Assembly (NCBI GenBank): GCA_947044365.1
Contig: OX345650.1
Coordinates: forward strand, 4,798,872 to 4,862,871
Origin: Petrosia ficiformis
Lineage: Eukaryota > Porifera > Demospongiae > Haplosclerida > Petrosiidae
Direction: 5' to 3'
DNA: 64,000 nt
Part shown: positions 63,168 to 64,000 of the stretch, piece after piece
Position numbering within the stretch: the first letter of the stretch is position 1
How the letters are laid out: each line of letters opens with the position of its first letter
Notes under the pieces: generated by a model
What the model was told of the DNA's origin: nothing
Database searches by the model: none
Seen by the model: only the letters and a program-made list of their open reading frames with translations
Program-made: the position numbers and the translations under genes

Positions 63168-64000
63168 AAAAAAAGTCTAGCAACAATTAATGGTAGGATT
63201 AGCATAGTACATTCAATTATAATTTGTTTTTATTGCAGGCTGCACTGAGAAAATTCAGACCTCTATTTGACCGTGTGTTGGTTGAGAGACTTCTTCCAGA
63301 AACCGTATGTCCTCAAATTGGTTGTAAGATCCATCTCGTCTATTGTGTATATTTTTTATATGCAGAAAACAAAAGGAGGTATAATGATACCAGAAAAGGC
63401 TCAGGGGAAAGTGAATGAGGCTACTGTGGTTGCTATAGGGCCTGGAGGAAGGGACAGGGTAATTGCAGATCTTACAAACCCCAATTTTTGGGGGTGATAA
63501 AATGCAAAAAAAAACGTCGGGCATTTAGAGCAAATACATAATTGACAATTGCAAACTCATCTGTTGATTAATGATTTTTTAGGAGTGAAGAAATTGTATC
63601 TGAAGGAGCTCATTATTGGGGGATGTCCCTACTCCCTAGTATAATAATTATGATGTTATATGTGCTACACCCCTCAGTGGTGGATCCAAGGGGGTGTCCT
63701 AAGAATACTGAAGTACCACCCCTAGGCCTCCAATGATTCTACTTATACAGATCCAAAGTATCGACTGATCAAGCATTATTGACATTCATTAATTGAGAAA
63801 GCAATTAAAAATGACCACACCCCTCATAAATGACCCCTCCCCTTTTCAATGAAATGTTTTGCATTATGAAAGTGAATTATCTGGGTTCTGTTTTCTATAC
63901 TCTAAATTGTAATTAAATTTAATGAATTGTAAGACTAATGACCACATTTAAGTTATAGTTGTAATTTTGCAGTACCATAAGTTACTTAGTTGTACTTAAT
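63168..64000 (+). CDS. Second HSPE1 (Hsp10) copy, 3' end outside window
   Basis: Matches 50975..51830 from the TTTCCTTGGAAAA in the 5' UTR through exon 1 (ATG at 63190), exon 2 (63239..63304), exon 3 (63366..63458) and most of intron 3. Exons 2 and 3 are unchanged at the protein level (AALRKFRPLFDRVL, KGGIMIPEKAQGK, VVAIGPGGRDR), with one synonymous change seen (GGG to GGT), and all splice sites are kept. Exons 4 and 5 would lie past the right edge. The HSE-bearing promoter is not copied, so any expression would need a new promoter. It may be a functional recent paralogue or a 5' fragment. Confidence 0.8.

Overview
This is a metazoan nuclear genomic window, AT-rich and intron-rich, with short introns and small intergenic gaps. 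The genes are animal ones: AAAS/aladin, a Bcl-2 family member, COQ10, a CCDC148-like protein, a GALNT, WIPF/WIP, HSPD1, HSPE1 and INF2. The dense gene packing, the many tetranucleotide microsatellites and the many tiny DNA-transposon derivatives suggest an early-branching animal. A demosponge (Amphimedon-like) is my best guess, inferred rather than proven. Exon junctions were placed by checking splice dinucleotides, reading phase and protein homology together.

Layout. 0.4-10.9 kb: AAAS on the minus strand, with its C-terminal end off the left edge. It is head-to-head, 108 bp apart, with a Bcl-2 family gene (11.0-12.9 kb, plus), followed by COQ10 (13.4-15.9 kb, plus). 16.3-22.35 kb: a CCDC148-like coiled-coil gene on the minus strand. 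22.4-27.7 kb: an accessory island of broken pieces. It holds a degraded Rep/SF3-helicase-like fragment, an extra copy of GALNT exon 1, two tandem copies of a truncated RecQ-like helicase, a doublet of an integrase-like fragment, and an orphan copy of AAAS exon 1. 27.9-34.9 kb: a complete 8-exon GALNT. 35.6-43.15 kb: WIPF. 44.2-50.8 kb: HSPD1 (minus), head-to-head with HSPE1 (51.0-52.25 kb, plus) across a 180 bp shared promoter with a heat-shock-element-like site. 52.1-54.9 kb: a tandem duplication carrying the last HSPE1 exon and the first INF2 exon. 54.6-62.6 kb: INF2. 63.17 kb to the right edge: a second, so far intact, HSPE1 5' half.

Functional themes. Several genes act at mitochondria: the Bcl-2-like protein (outer membrane), COQ10 (coenzyme Q chaperone), HSPD1/HSPE1 (matrix chaperonin) and INF2 (actin-driven fission in vertebrates). 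WIPF and INF2 are both actin regulators. The most unusual structural theme is that the 5' ends of five genes (AAAS, COQ10, GALNT, HSPE1, INF2) have an extra local copy in the window.

Introns and gaps are filled with microsatellites, minisatellites (33, 36, 41, 45, 56 and 60 bp units) and several families of short inverted-repeat elements. Some of these have clear target-site duplications.
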